From: an uncultured Bacillota bacterium
Lineage (GTDB): Bacteria; Bacillota; Clostridia; Peptostreptococcales; Anaerovoracaceae
Assembly (NCBI GenBank): GCA_949287095.1
Contig: CASEFA010000008.1
Coordinates: 51,876-115,875, forward strand
Length of the DNA: 64,000 nucleotides
Direction of reading: 5' to 3'
The position numbers and the translations under genes are program-made. Positions 33,513 through 41,799 of this stretch are shown here, one piece after another. The notes beneath the pieces were generated by a model. That model saw only the letters and a list, made by a program, of their open reading frames with translations. It was not told the DNA's origin and made no database searches. Positions within the stretch are counted from its first letter, which is position 1. Every line of letters begins with the position of its first letter.

Positions 33513-33869
33513 TTACTGCAGCATCTCTTCTTTCTTTGACAGAATGGCCTCTACCGCCGCGCAGGCCGGGCAGCCGCAGTACTTTGCGCCTGCAGCCTTT
33601 ATCTCTCGTCCGTGAGATGCAACCTCGGGAGCCTTTTCTCCGAATACTCCCGCCCCTGCTTCAGATTCCGCAAAGGCGATAAGTCCGTCCACGGTTACGA
33701 TATCCTCTTCAAGCTCTGCGACATACTTCTTCGTCTCTTCCTGCTCTTTGTCCGTTCCCACAGCGTCAAGCCACGCTTTTGCGGCTTCTCTCGCCTCCTG
33801 CGAGCATGTAGGAGCGTCTATGAGTTCCTTAGTCTTTTCAGTTACAAAATCTAAAACTTCCTTTTTCAT
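33513..33869 (-). CDS. Small conserved protein with CxCPAC motif
   Basis: A 118-residue, mostly helical acidic protein. The C-terminal KYCGCPACAAVEAIL carries three Cys (C-x-C-x2-C spacing) that could bind metal or be redox-active. An N-terminal Cys (APTCSQEA) is also conserved in similar clostridial proteins I recall, sometimes labelled heat-shock proteins without basis. It stands alone with its own start. Confidence 0.75.
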   Translation of the reverse strand: MKKEVLDFVTEKTKELIDAPTCSQEAREAAKAWLDAVGTDKEQEETKKYVAELEEDIVTVDGLIAFAESEAGAGVFGEKAPEVASHGREIKAAGAKYCGCPACAAVEAILSKKEEMLQ

Positions 33870-33951
33870 TTCAGTTCAGTTCACTCTCCTTTGAAATCAA
33901 GTTTGAAGTTTTTCCGTCATCGTCTATTTTATCACATTCAGGTCCCGGCTG

Positions 33952-34512
33952 CTATCTTTTAATTAAAGGCCTCAGTCTCTTTACAAGGTATGCGACAAGC
34001 CCTGTTTTAACCAGATCCGGTGCAATATACGGAAATACGCACGTGGAAAGCACGGTCATTATACCGACTGTTCCTGCGTCTTCAGTGTATACCTTCATAA
34101 ACCACAAGGTGCCGAGCAGGTAGCATATCAGAAGTCCCACGCATGCCGAGGAGAAGAACAGCGATATTCTCTTTTTCCATATCTTCTCCGTCGCCCACAT
34201 GAACACAGCGCTTCCTAAAAATCCCGCTATATAGCCCCCTGTAAGTCCCGCAATAACTCCCGGGCCTCCGGAAAATCCTGCAAACAGGGGAAGTCCAAGG
34301 GCTCCTGTAAGAATATAGACTGCAATGGCCGCTGTCCCCAGCTTCCCCCCTAAAATTCCGACTACCATAAACACACCGAAAGTCTGCATTGTAAACGGCA
34401 CTGCTGTGGGTATGGATATCCATGAACACACGGCCAGCAGCGCTACTGCCGCAGCGACGTAAGTCATATCCTTTGCTCTGCTTCTTCTTGCCGTACTAAT
34501 TCCTGTTTTCAC
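33952..34512 (-). CDS. bioY: Biotin transporter S-component BioY
   Basis: A 186-residue membrane protein with six hydrophobic segments. BioY signatures are visible: PFTMQTFGVFMVVGILGGKLG near residue 40, ALGLPLFAGFSGGPGVI near 75 and FPYIAPDLVKTGLVAYLV near the C-terminus. It binds biotin and works with an ECF energy-coupling module, which is not encoded next to it. It starts at GTG with GAGAGGA upstream. Confidence 0.93.
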   Translation of the reverse strand: MKTGISTARRSRAKDMTYVAAAVALLAVCSWISIPTAVPFTMQTFGVFMVVGILGGKLGTAAIAVYILTGALGLPLFAGFSGGPGVIAGLTGGYIAGFLGSAVFMWATEKIWKKRISLFFSSACVGLLICYLLGTLWFMKVYTEDAGTVGIMTVLSTCVFPYIAPDLVKTGLVAYLVKRLRPLIKR

Positions 34513-34819
34513 TCTGTCCTCTCAACCTTTCCCCTATGCTTGAAATCCCGTTTTCGACCTTAAGCTGATTTTCTGGTGAAACATCGAACGGTTTTTCGAT
34601 GTTTCACTGAGATTTCGCTTTTTCATCGAAGAATTCGGGCTTTTAAATGCGAAACGAGGCGTTTTTTTCGATGTCAAAGCCTGATATGCTATATTTCATC
34701 GAAAAACGCTTCGACCTTAGGAGGCAAAATCGCCTCTGACATCGAAATCGCCTGCTATATTAATGCAACTCCCCTCTATAGCTTCATGTTTCAATCGCCG
34801 TCCCAGTTATTTTACCATT
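34513..34819. repeat. Intergenic region rich in TCGATG hairpins
   Basis: No gene is seen. There is a perfect 13-bp inverted repeat, GTGAAACATCGAA (34576-34588) and TTCGATGTTTCAC (34595-34607). Further copies of the core ATCGAA/TTCGAT at about 34636-34752 form more hairpins (for example CGTTTTTTTCGATG with CATCGAAAAACG, and GAGGC with GCCTC). It looks like a repetitive structured element. Confidence 0.7.
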
Positions 34820-34868
34820 AAAAAAGAGGATTGTAAACCTATATATTCATACAAGTTTACAATCCTCC
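34820..34868 (-). terminator. Terminator of deoD
   Basis: A perfect 13-bp stem, GAGGATTGTAAAC and its complement, followed on the minus strand by T6. Confidence 0.88.
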
Positions 34869-34883
34869 CTTGATTCACTTGCG

Positions 34884-35588
34884 CTATGCTATCTCCAGCG
34901 CTATCTCCATCATCTGGGTGAAGGTGTTCTGCCTTTCTGCGGAGGAAAGTTCCTCTCCCGTTACCAGATGGTCTGAGATGGTGCAGATGCAGAGGGCGTT
35001 TTTGCCGGCTCTTGCGGCTTCCATATAGAGGGCCGCCGATTCCATCTCAACTGCGAGAACTCCCATCTTCTGCCAGTCAAGAGCTCCGCCTACGTCGTGA
35101 TAGAAAACGTCGGAGGACAGGAGATTGCCCACTTTGTATCTCACGTCTCCCATGGCCTTTGCCGCTTCCACAGCCTTTGCCAGAAGCTCGTAGGACGCCG
35201 TCGGTGCAAAGGTTCCCGGAAGGGCGAACTGGTTCTGGAAGTTGGAGTCGGTGCAGGAGCCCAGACCGAAAACTATGTCTCTCACTTTCAGGTCCGTTGA
35301 AATAGCGCCGGCGGAACCGACTCTTATGATGTTCTTCACGTCGTAGAAGTTGAAGAGCTCGTGGGAGTATATTCCGATGGCAGGCATGCCCATGCCGGAA
35401 GCCATTACGGAAACCTTCTTTCCCTTGTATGTTCCGGTGTAGCCGTTAACTCCCCTTACATTGTTTACGAGAACCGGATTCTCAAAAAAAGTCTCGGCTA
35501 TGAATTTTGATCTCAGCGGATCTCCCGGCATGAGAACGGTATCCGCAAAATCGCCTTTTTTTGCTTCGATATGTGGAGTAGGTATCAT
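34884..35588 (-). CDS. deoD: Purine nucleoside phosphorylase DeoD
   Basis: 234 residues, the normal length of hexameric DeoD. Visible motifs are IEAKKGDFADTVLMPGDPLR at the start, GMGMPAIGIYSHELF near 65, RVGSAGAI near 87 and AVEMESAALYMEA near 178 (ribose-binding Glu). It cleaves purine nucleosides with phosphate in the cytosol. ATG 35588 has AAAGGAG upstream; a longer frame to 35642 has no start signal. It is a separate gene behind rnfB. Confidence 0.95.
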   Translation of the reverse strand: MIPTPHIEAKKGDFADTVLMPGDPLRSKFIAETFFENPVLVNNVRGVNGYTGTYKGKKVSVMASGMGMPAIGIYSHELFNFYDVKNIIRVGSAGAISTDLKVRDIVFGLGSCTDSNFQNQFALPGTFAPTASYELLAKAVEAAKAMGDVRYKVGNLLSSDVFYHDVGGALDWQKMGVLAVEMESAALYMEAARAGKNALCICTISDHLVTGEELSSAERQNTFTQMMEIALEIA

Positions 35589-35612
35589 TCTATCGTCTCC
35601 TTTCTGACAAAG

Positions 35613-35647
35613 AAGGCGTATGCCGCGAAAAAAGCCGCACACGCCTT
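35613..35647 (-). terminator. Hairpin after rnfB
   Basis: AAGGCGTGTGCGGC pairs imperfectly (two mismatches) with GCGGCATACGCCTT. It lies between rnfB and deoD; a T-run is short, so termination is likely partial. Confidence 0.5.
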
Positions 35648-35667
35648 AAAATTAGCTTATATTGAAC

Positions 35668-36573
35668 TTACGCTTCTGCGTTTTCGGAAGCAGGCTCAGC
35701 CTTAGGAGCTTCCGCTGCCGGAGCCTCAGCTTTAGGTGCCTCGGTCTTCGGAGCTTCTGCCTTTGCAGGAGCCGCCTTCTTCACGCGCATATTGAGGATT
35801 GCACCCGTAGGGCACTCCTTGGCGCACATTCCGCAGTTCTTGCACTTCTCAGGATCGATGTAGGCAAGGTTATCCACAACGTGAATAGCGTCGAACTTAC
35901 ATGTCTTTTCGCACTTGCCGCATCCGATACATCCGTTGGTACATGCCTTTCTGGTCTCTGCGCCCTTCGCATTGGAATGACACTGTACGACTACGATGTT
36001 CTTGGCAGGGGATATTCTGATGAGCTTGTTAGGGCACGTTCTTGCACATGCTCCGCAGGCTACGCAGTTATCTCTGTTTACTACCGCAACACCGTCACAG
36101 ATGTGAATGGCGTCAAACTCACAGGCAGCCACGCAGTCGCCCAGTCCGATACATCCGTAAGGGCACTGGTTTACTCCGCCGAAGAACTGCTTTGCGGCGG
36201 AACACGTCTTCATTCCGGTGTACTCCAGAAGAGACTTTGCAGCCTCGTGAGTTCCGTTACACATAACGACCGCAACTTCTTTTTCAGCGGCCTCGGCAGT
36301 TACGCCGAGAACCTCAGCCAGGGCGGCAGCCACGTCAGGGCCGCCTGCGGTACATTTATTGCATGGCAGGGAATGATCCGCCGCCAGAGCGTTGGCATAG
36401 TCGTCACAGCCCGCATATCCGCATCCGCCGCAGTTGGCGCCCGGAAGCTGCTCTCTCAGAAGAGTGAACGTCTCGTCTACAGGTACGAAAAATACCTTGG
36501 AAGCGATTGTAAGTATGCCTGCGCATATGAAACCGATTACTACTACGATCAATACAGGTTCTAAAATAGTCAC
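35668..36573 (-). CDS. rnfB: Rnf complex subunit RnfB
   Basis: 301 residues. One N-terminal membrane helix is followed by the four-Cys cluster site GANCGGCGYAGC near 47 and several ferredoxin-type motifs: CPYGCIGLGDCVAAC near 140, CVACGACARTCP near 170, CIGCGKCEKTC near 215 and CKNCGMCAKECP near 245. RnfB takes electrons from reduced ferredoxin. A tail of about 40 residues is almost only Ala, Pro, Glu and Lys in imperfect EAPKxEAP repeats. It is the last gene of the rnfCDGEAB operon, 18 bases behind rnfA. Confidence 0.97.
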   Translation of the reverse strand: MTILEPVLIVVVIGFICAGILTIASKVFFVPVDETFTLLREQLPGANCGGCGYAGCDDYANALAADHSLPCNKCTAGGPDVAAALAEVLGVTAEAAEKEVAVVMCNGTHEAAKSLLEYTGMKTCSAAKQFFGGVNQCPYGCIGLGDCVAACEFDAIHICDGVAVVNRDNCVACGACARTCPNKLIRISPAKNIVVVQCHSNAKGAETRKACTNGCIGCGKCEKTCKFDAIHVVDNLAYIDPEKCKNCGMCAKECPTGAILNMRVKKAAPAKAEAPKTEAPKAEAPAAEAPKAEPASENAEA

Positions 36574-36591
36574 TTAACTCCGCCTCCTTTC

Positions 36592-37170
36592 TTACTGGAA
36601 CATTCCGGAGAAGCCCATAAAGCTTACGGAAAGAATTGCTGCAGTTATAAGTGTGATAGGAAGTCCTCTGAACGGAACAGGAACGCCTGCTTCGTTTCCT
36701 TCCAGCTTTCCTCTTACGCCTGCCATGAGAATCATAGCCAGCAGGAATCCGAGGCCTGCACCGAAGGCGTTGAAGAGAGACAGAACGTATCCGTATCCTT
36801 CGTCGATGTTGGTGATACATACGCCGAGCACCGTACAGTTGGTGGTGATGAGCGGAAGGTATATGCCGAGAGCCTTGTGCAGGGACGGTATGTACTTCTT
36901 CAGCATCATCTCGATGAGCTGTACGAGAGCCGCGATTACGAGGATGAATACTACGGTCTGAAGATATCCTATGTTAAAGCTGTTCAGTATCTGCTGAATC
37001 GGCCAGGTCGCTGCGGTTGCAACTACCATTACGAATACTACGGCAATACCCATACCGATTGCCGAATCCAGTTTCTTGGATACACCCAGGAACGGACAGA
37101 TACCGAGGAACTGAGCGAGCACGTAGTTATTTACGAGTATCATGCTCATTACTGTTGTTAAAATTAGCAT
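36592..37170 (-). CDS. rnfA: Rnf complex subunit RnfA
   Basis: 192 residues with six membrane helices. Conserved parts are NNYVLAQFLGICPFLGVS near 14 and YLPLITTNCTVLGV near 105, each with a Cys that together bind a membrane iron-sulphur cluster. It is paired with RnfE in the ion-translocating core. Its start overlaps rnfE by 7 bases. Confidence 0.97.
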   Translation of the reverse strand: MLILTTVMSMILVNNYVLAQFLGICPFLGVSKKLDSAIGMGIAVVFVMVVATAATWPIQQILNSFNIGYLQTVVFILVIAALVQLIEMMLKKYIPSLHKALGIYLPLITTNCTVLGVCITNIDEGYGYVLSLFNAFGAGLGFLLAMILMAGVRGKLEGNEAGVPVPFRGLPITLITAAILSVSFMGFSGMFQ

Positions 37171-37880
37171 GCCTTTTCAGCTCCTTTCCCGCTTTCTGCG
37201 TTCTTTATTTCTTTTCTGTCGGCGCCGCAGGAGGAAGCCAGGGAGCATCCCTCGCATCCGAAGTCCTTCTTAACCGGCTTGTCTTTTTTGATTACGTTTA
37301 CGATTGCAACGAGTATTGCAAAGGTGAAGAATCCGCCCGGAGCCAGGTTGAAGATTCCCATTCCCGGAACCACATTGGTAAGAACCTCGATTCCGAAGAG
37401 CGTTCCGGAACCGAAGAACTCTCTGATGAGACCCATGCAGCCCAGCGCCAGGGTAAATCCGATACCCATTCCTACGCCGTCAAGGGCGGAATCAACCACG
37501 CTGTTCTTGCTTGCAAAGGCTTCCGCTCTTCCGAGGATTATACAGTTTACAACTATGAGCGGTATGTACAGTCCCAGGGACGCGTAAAGGGAAGGTACAA
37601 ATGCCTGCAGAACCATCTGAACTATGGTTACGAAGCCCGCGATTACTACGATGTAGCACGGGATTCTTACCTTGTCAGGAATGATCTTTCTCAGCATGGA
37701 AATAACTATGTTGGAACAAATCAGTACTGCCGTTGCGGAAACACCCATTCCCAGACCGTTTATGGCCGAAGACGATGTGGCCAGTGTAGGACAGGTTCCC
37801 AGCACCAGTACAAGTACAGGGTTTTCTTTAATTATACCCTTTGTCAGTATGGCAAGCTTGCTCGTTTTCTTTTCTCCCAT
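37164..37880 (-). CDS. rnfE: Rnf complex subunit RnfE
   Basis: 238 residues, six membrane helices, related to RnfA. The Cys motifs LGTCPTLATSSSA near 28 and YIPLIVVNCIILGRAEAFAS near 105 are intact. The C-terminal 35 residues after the last helix carry an extra Cys set (GCEGCSLASSCG and a final Cys), which is not essential in most RnfE. Its stop overlaps rnfA and its start touches the rnfG stop. Confidence 0.96.
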   Translation of the reverse strand: MGEKKTSKLAILTKGIIKENPVLVLVLGTCPTLATSSSAINGLGMGVSATAVLICSNIVISMLRKIIPDKVRIPCYIVVIAGFVTIVQMVLQAFVPSLYASLGLYIPLIVVNCIILGRAEAFASKNSVVDSALDGVGMGIGFTLALGCMGLIREFFGSGTLFGIEVLTNVVPGMGIFNLAPGGFFTFAILVAIVNVIKKDKPVKKDFGCEGCSLASSCGADRKEIKNAESGKGAEKAC

Positions 37881-38452
37881 TACTGAACACCTCCCATCTG
37901 CTGGAACTGCTGGAGAGCACAGTAAACGCCGTAGTGAACCGCATTGGAGGAGATTGTCGCTCCGCTTATGTAGTCAACCTGAGTATCGTCCTTTGCAGTG
38001 GTGGAGTCGAGAGAGGTAAGTCCCTCGTACTGTGCCAGATGCTCAGGAGTCTGCGCCTTGGTTCCAAGACCCGGAGTATCGCCGTGAGCCGTAACCTTGA
38101 CTCCGGTAATCTCTCCGTTGGAATTGATTCCTACCATCTCAGTGAGAAGTCCGCCGAAGGAGCTGGACTGAACGGTCATAACCGCGCCTGCGCCGTTATC
38201 GGCAACGTAACATTCACTTACATATACCTTGTCAGGTTCTGCAACGTAAAGCTCTCCGTCGTATGCGGTAAAGGAATCAGCCTCTGCCAGAAGCTCCGTC
38301 CTGTTGGCATCTGCGGTCTTCTTATCGTTTTCCTGGATTATCGGATTTGCAACTCCGTATACTGCCGCAAGGGCGGCGGTAACTACCAGACAGATGACTA
38401 CCAGAACCAGAATAGGTGCAACGTATTCTTTGAACGTATTGTTATTTTTCAT
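37880..38452 (-). CDS. rnfG: Rnf complex subunit RnfG (covalent FMN)
   Basis: 190 residues. One N-terminal membrane helix and an external FMN-binding domain with the flavinylation motif SGATISS near 163, where Thr carries FMN. The preceding TPGLG segment is also typical. ATG 38452 has GGAGG 11 bases upstream inside the end of rnfD; GTG 38464 overlaps that site. Confidence 0.95.
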   Translation of the reverse strand: MKNNNTFKEYVAPILVLVVICLVVTAALAAVYGVANPIIQENDKKTADANRTELLAEADSFTAYDGELYVAEPDKVYVSECYVADNGAGAVMTVQSSSFGGLLTEMVGINSNGEITGVKVTAHGDTPGLGTKAQTPEHLAQYEGLTSLDSTTAKDDTQVDYISGATISSNAVHYGVYCALQQFQQMGGVQ

Positions 38453-39428
38453 CTTTCTTTGCACCTCCGTAAGTAATCTTCAGGCACAGGTTATCGATAA
38501 GCGGAGTGAGAATGTTCATAAGGAGGATGGAGAAGGATACTCCTTCAGGATAATTTCCCCAAAGCCTTATAACCATCGTAATGAATCCGCATCCGATACC
38601 CATGATAACCTTTCCAAGCGGCATGATAGGTGAAGTTACATAGTCAGTAGCCATAAAGAATGCTCCGAGCATAACTCCGCCTGCGCAGATGTGGAACACT
38701 GCCATGTGAAGTGCGGAATAATCTCCGCCTACTACTGCATAGTAGATGAACGCAATCACAAACACGGTTCCGATAAAGCATGCCGGGATTATAGGTGAAA
38801 TTATCTTCTTCCAGATGAGGAACAGTCCGCCTATGATGAGGGCGATAGCGCTCACCTCACCCATGGAACCTCCGATGAATCCGAGGAACATTTCCATGTT
38901 GGACGGAAGCTCTCCGCCGCCTTCCTTAAGGATTCCCAGCGGAGTAGCGCTTGTGGCTGCATCCACCGTGGACATGGAAGGTGTAGGCCATGTGGTCATC
39001 TGAGTTGCGAAGGATATGAAGAGAACTATTCTGGCAGTGATTGCCGGGTTGGCAAAGTTCTTTCCGATTCCTCCGAAGAGCTGCTTAACGATCACGATTG
39101 CAACGAAGCAGCCTATGATTGCCATCCAGTAAGGGAAGTTGGACGGCACGTTGAATGCTATGAGAGTACCCGTAACTGCGGCGCTGAGATCGCCTACAGT
39201 CTGAGGTCTGTGCAGGAGCTTATTGTAAGCCCATTCGAAGAACATGCTCGCCGCTATACATACGAGAGTAAGCACTATCACGTTCCAGCCGAACACGTAG
39301 ATACTTACTGAGAAGGAAGGAACCAGCGCAATGAGCACCATGAGCATGGTCTTCTGGGTATCCAGATTGGTCACCAGATGCGGCGCCGAGGATACCGCCA
39401 GATTGCTGTAATAATTCTTGTTATCCAT
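38442..39428 (-). CDS. rnfD: Rnf complex subunit RnfD (covalent FMN)
   Basis: 328 residues with about nine membrane helices. The FMN attachment region reads AATSATPLG near 165, where the usual SGATPL has Ser in place of Gly. SAVTGTLIAFNVPSNFPYW near 85 is also diagnostic. It starts one base into the rnfC stop, so it is translationally coupled. Confidence 0.95.
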   Translation of the reverse strand: MDNKNYYSNLAVSSAPHLVTNLDTQKTMLMVLIALVPSFSVSIYVFGWNVIVLTLVCIAASMFFEWAYNKLLHRPQTVGDLSAAVTGTLIAFNVPSNFPYWMAIIGCFVAIVIVKQLFGGIGKNFANPAITARIVLFISFATQMTTWPTPSMSTVDAATSATPLGILKEGGGELPSNMEMFLGFIGGSMGEVSAIALIIGGLFLIWKKIISPIIPACFIGTVFVIAFIYYAVVGGDYSALHMAVFHICAGGVMLGAFFMATDYVTSPIMPLGKVIMGIGCGFITMVIRLWGNYPEGVSFSILLMNILTPLIDNLCLKITYGGAKKDEK

Positions 39429-40747
39429 TATTTTACTCCGGCCTCCTTTACAACAGCTTTTCCAAGCTTGTTAATAAAGCTCAGAGGTCTTCTTGCAGGA
39501 CAAACGAAAGAGCAGCTTCCGCATTCCATACACTGCATTACCTGAAGCCTGCTGAGTTCTTCAGCATCTCTTCTCTCGTAAGCTGCAGCCAGCGCAGTAG
39601 GAAGAAGGTTGAACGGACATGCCTTATGGCATCTTCCGCAGTTGATGCACGCGGTCTCTTCCGGAATGTAAGCCTTTTCTCCGGAGAAAGCCAGAATCGC
39701 GTTGTTGTTCTTAACGATAGGCATTTCGTCGGAGAAGATGGCTCTTCCCATCATAGGTCCGCCCATGAGAATCTTCTTAGGCTCTGCCTTGTATCCGCCG
39801 CAGAACTCGATGATGTCGTGAATCTGGGTTCCGATAGGAGCGATGATGTTCTTAGGAGTTGCAACCGCATCTCCGTCTACGGTCATTCTCTTCTTTATCA
39901 GCGGAACTCCGTCCTTGAAGTACTGTCCGACAAAAGCGACAGACGTAACGTTGGAGAGAATTACTCCAAGGTCTGCAGGAAGAACGCCTGCAGCCATGTG
40001 CTGTCCCGTAATCTCGTAAACCAGCACACGCTCTGCTCCCTTAGGATATCTGTCCTGGAGAGTGAAGGTGTGGAAGTTGGTGAGACCCTGCTCAGCGAAC
40101 ATTTTGTCGAACTTGGCGATAGCGTCAGGCTTGTTTGCCTCGATTCCGATGTAAGCCTCGTCAAGGCCGATGTACTTAACGATGAGCTTCATACCATCGA
40201 TAATGTCCTGAGTGTCCTCAAGCATTCCCCTGTGGTCAGAGGTTATGAACGGTTCGCACTCCGCTCCGTTTACGATGAGAGTGTGCACATCGTCGATGTT
40301 CTTAGGATTATACTTAATGTGGGTTGGGAATGATGCGCCGCCCAGGCCTACGAGACCGCTTTCTCTTACAGCCTTGACAAAGCCTGCAAGATCTTCCGGC
40401 ATCTCTGGAGCCTTGATGTCCTCGCTCAATTCCTGTTTTTTGTCAGTTTCGATAACTACGAGAGTATCGTTTCCTGCCACAGCGTTACGCTGAGTCTCAA
40501 TACCGACCACGGTACCCGATACGCTCGAATGAATTGGAGCACTTACAAAAGCATCGGTATCGCCGATAAGCTGTCCGACTTTTACGGTGTCGCCCTTTGC
40601 AACCAGCGGCTTACATGGGGCACCGATGTGCTGCGACATTGAAATCTTGACGATATCAGGAATCGGCATGACTTCAGTTTCGCAGCCGGCCGTATTCTTA
40701 TAGTGTCCGGCATCGATACTATGTAAATGCTTAGCACTTGAGCTCAT
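39428..40747 (-). CDS. rnfC: Rnf complex subunit RnfC
   Basis: 439 residues, the soluble NADH-binding subunit. GLGGASFPTHIKY near 135 and NGAECEPFITSDHR near 158 are the flavin/NADH region. Two ferredoxin motifs, CINCGRCHKACP near 365 and CMECGSCSFVCP near 405, lie at the C-terminus. It has a C-terminal [4Fe-4S] pair as in other Rnf. It is the first gene of the operon, preceded by a TATAAT at 40797-40802. The complex couples ferredoxin oxidation with NAD reduction and Na+ or H+ export. Confidence 0.97.
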   Translation of the reverse strand: MSSSAKHLHSIDAGHYKNTAGCETEVMPIPDIVKISMSQHIGAPCKPLVAKGDTVKVGQLIGDTDAFVSAPIHSSVSGTVVGIETQRNAVAGNDTLVVIETDKKQELSEDIKAPEMPEDLAGFVKAVRESGLVGLGGASFPTHIKYNPKNIDDVHTLIVNGAECEPFITSDHRGMLEDTQDIIDGMKLIVKYIGLDEAYIGIEANKPDAIAKFDKMFAEQGLTNFHTFTLQDRYPKGAERVLVYEITGQHMAAGVLPADLGVILSNVTSVAFVGQYFKDGVPLIKKRMTVDGDAVATPKNIIAPIGTQIHDIIEFCGGYKAEPKKILMGGPMMGRAIFSDEMPIVKNNNAILAFSGEKAYIPEETACINCGRCHKACPFNLLPTALAAAYERRDAEELSRLQVMQCMECGSCSFVCPARRPLSFINKLGKAVVKEAGVK

Positions 40748-40824
40748 ATCTGAAACCTTCCTTTCTAAAAAATAGTCATATAATCATACGGAATATATTA
40801 TACTACACTCCTTTTCAAAAATCA

Positions 40825-41799
40825 TTATGAATTTGACACATTTCTGTCAAACAATTTCACACGGTCGCCAAAGAGCGAAACGAAGGATCCCGCCAGCAGA
40901 ACCACGATTCCTACGATCATATTGAAAGGGATGACCTCGTGAAGCACCGCAAGAGCAAAGACCGGCGCCAAGATTGGCTTAAAGAAGAACACCAGATTCA
41001 CGGTCTGCGCCTTAACCTTCTCCATGGCTATGAAGTAGCAGGCGTATCCCACGCCGGTAACACCTATTCCCACGTACAGCACCACAAGAATATTGTCCAT
41101 GGAAAAGCCGGTGAAAAGCGGAATGCTACTGAATTTGTCCAGTCCCGCATCCGTAAGGAATCCGCTCACCGCAGGGATTTTCGACACCACGGCAAGAAGA
41201 ATCATCTCCACGCTTGCGCAAAGAAAGCTGAAGCATGTGGTCACCACGCCTCCGAACTTTGCCGAATCCCTCTTTCCCAGAACGCCGTAAAGAGCGAAAG
41301 CTACCGTCGCAAGAATAGTGAGAATCACTCCCGTCACCGAAAGCTTCGTGTTCCACGGCTGAATGATTATCACGATTCCTATAATCTCAAGGACGATCGC
41401 CCAGATATTCTTCCTCTCAATTACCTCCTTAAGAAACAGCCCCGCAAAAATCGTCACAAACAGCGGGTTGCAGCTGAATATGACCGCCACTACCGACGCT
41501 TCCGTATAGGTGATGGCCAGCTGATAAAGGTTCATGCTGAGAAATATTCCCACAAATCCCAGGAATGCAAACTTCCCCAGGTACCTCGGCGTTACGGCCA
41601 GTCTCTTCTTCCTCAAAGTGTTCAGTGCGAAAGGAAACAGCACCAGCCCGCCGATAAAGAATCTTATAAGCGTCATCTGTACCGGGTTGAAATCCCCCGC
41701 CACAAGCTTCAGCACCGTCTCCATGGAGCTGAAGAGTATCGTCGTAACGGCTATGCAAATGTAGCCGGTTCTCCTGTTGTTAACGTCTTTATTTTCCAT
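40825..41799 (-). CDS. EamA/DMT-family transporter
   Basis: 324 residues with ten hydrophobic segments in two EamA repeats. The repeats begin near residue 13 (AVTTILFSSMETVLKL) and near 160 (GVILTILATVAFALYGVLGKR). Probably an exporter or importer of a small metabolite or amino acid; the substrate cannot be read. ATG 41799 has GGAGG 11 bases upstream, inside the end of the preceding ATPase gene. Confidence 0.9.
   Translation of the reverse strand: MENKDVNNRRTGYICIAVTTILFSSMETVLKLVAGDFNPVQMTLIRFFIGGLVLFPFALNTLRKKRLAVTPRYLGKFAFLGFVGIFLSMNLYQLAITYTEASVVAVIFSCNPLFVTIFAGLFLKEVIERKNIWAIVLEIIGIVIIIQPWNTKLSVTGVILTILATVAFALYGVLGKRDSAKFGGVVTTCFSFLCASVEMILLAVVSKIPAVSGFLTDAGLDKFSSIPLFTGFSMDNILVVLYVGIGVTGVGYACYFIAMEKVKAQTVNLVFFFKPILAPVFALAVLHEVIPFNMIVGIVVLLAGSFVSLFGDRVKLFDRNVSNS

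Noticed and set aside
36877..37886. Long plus-strand frames opposite rnfA and rnfE
   Set aside because: They are antisense shadows of conserved Rnf genes, rich in Tyr, Ser, Arg and Cys, without starts or homology.
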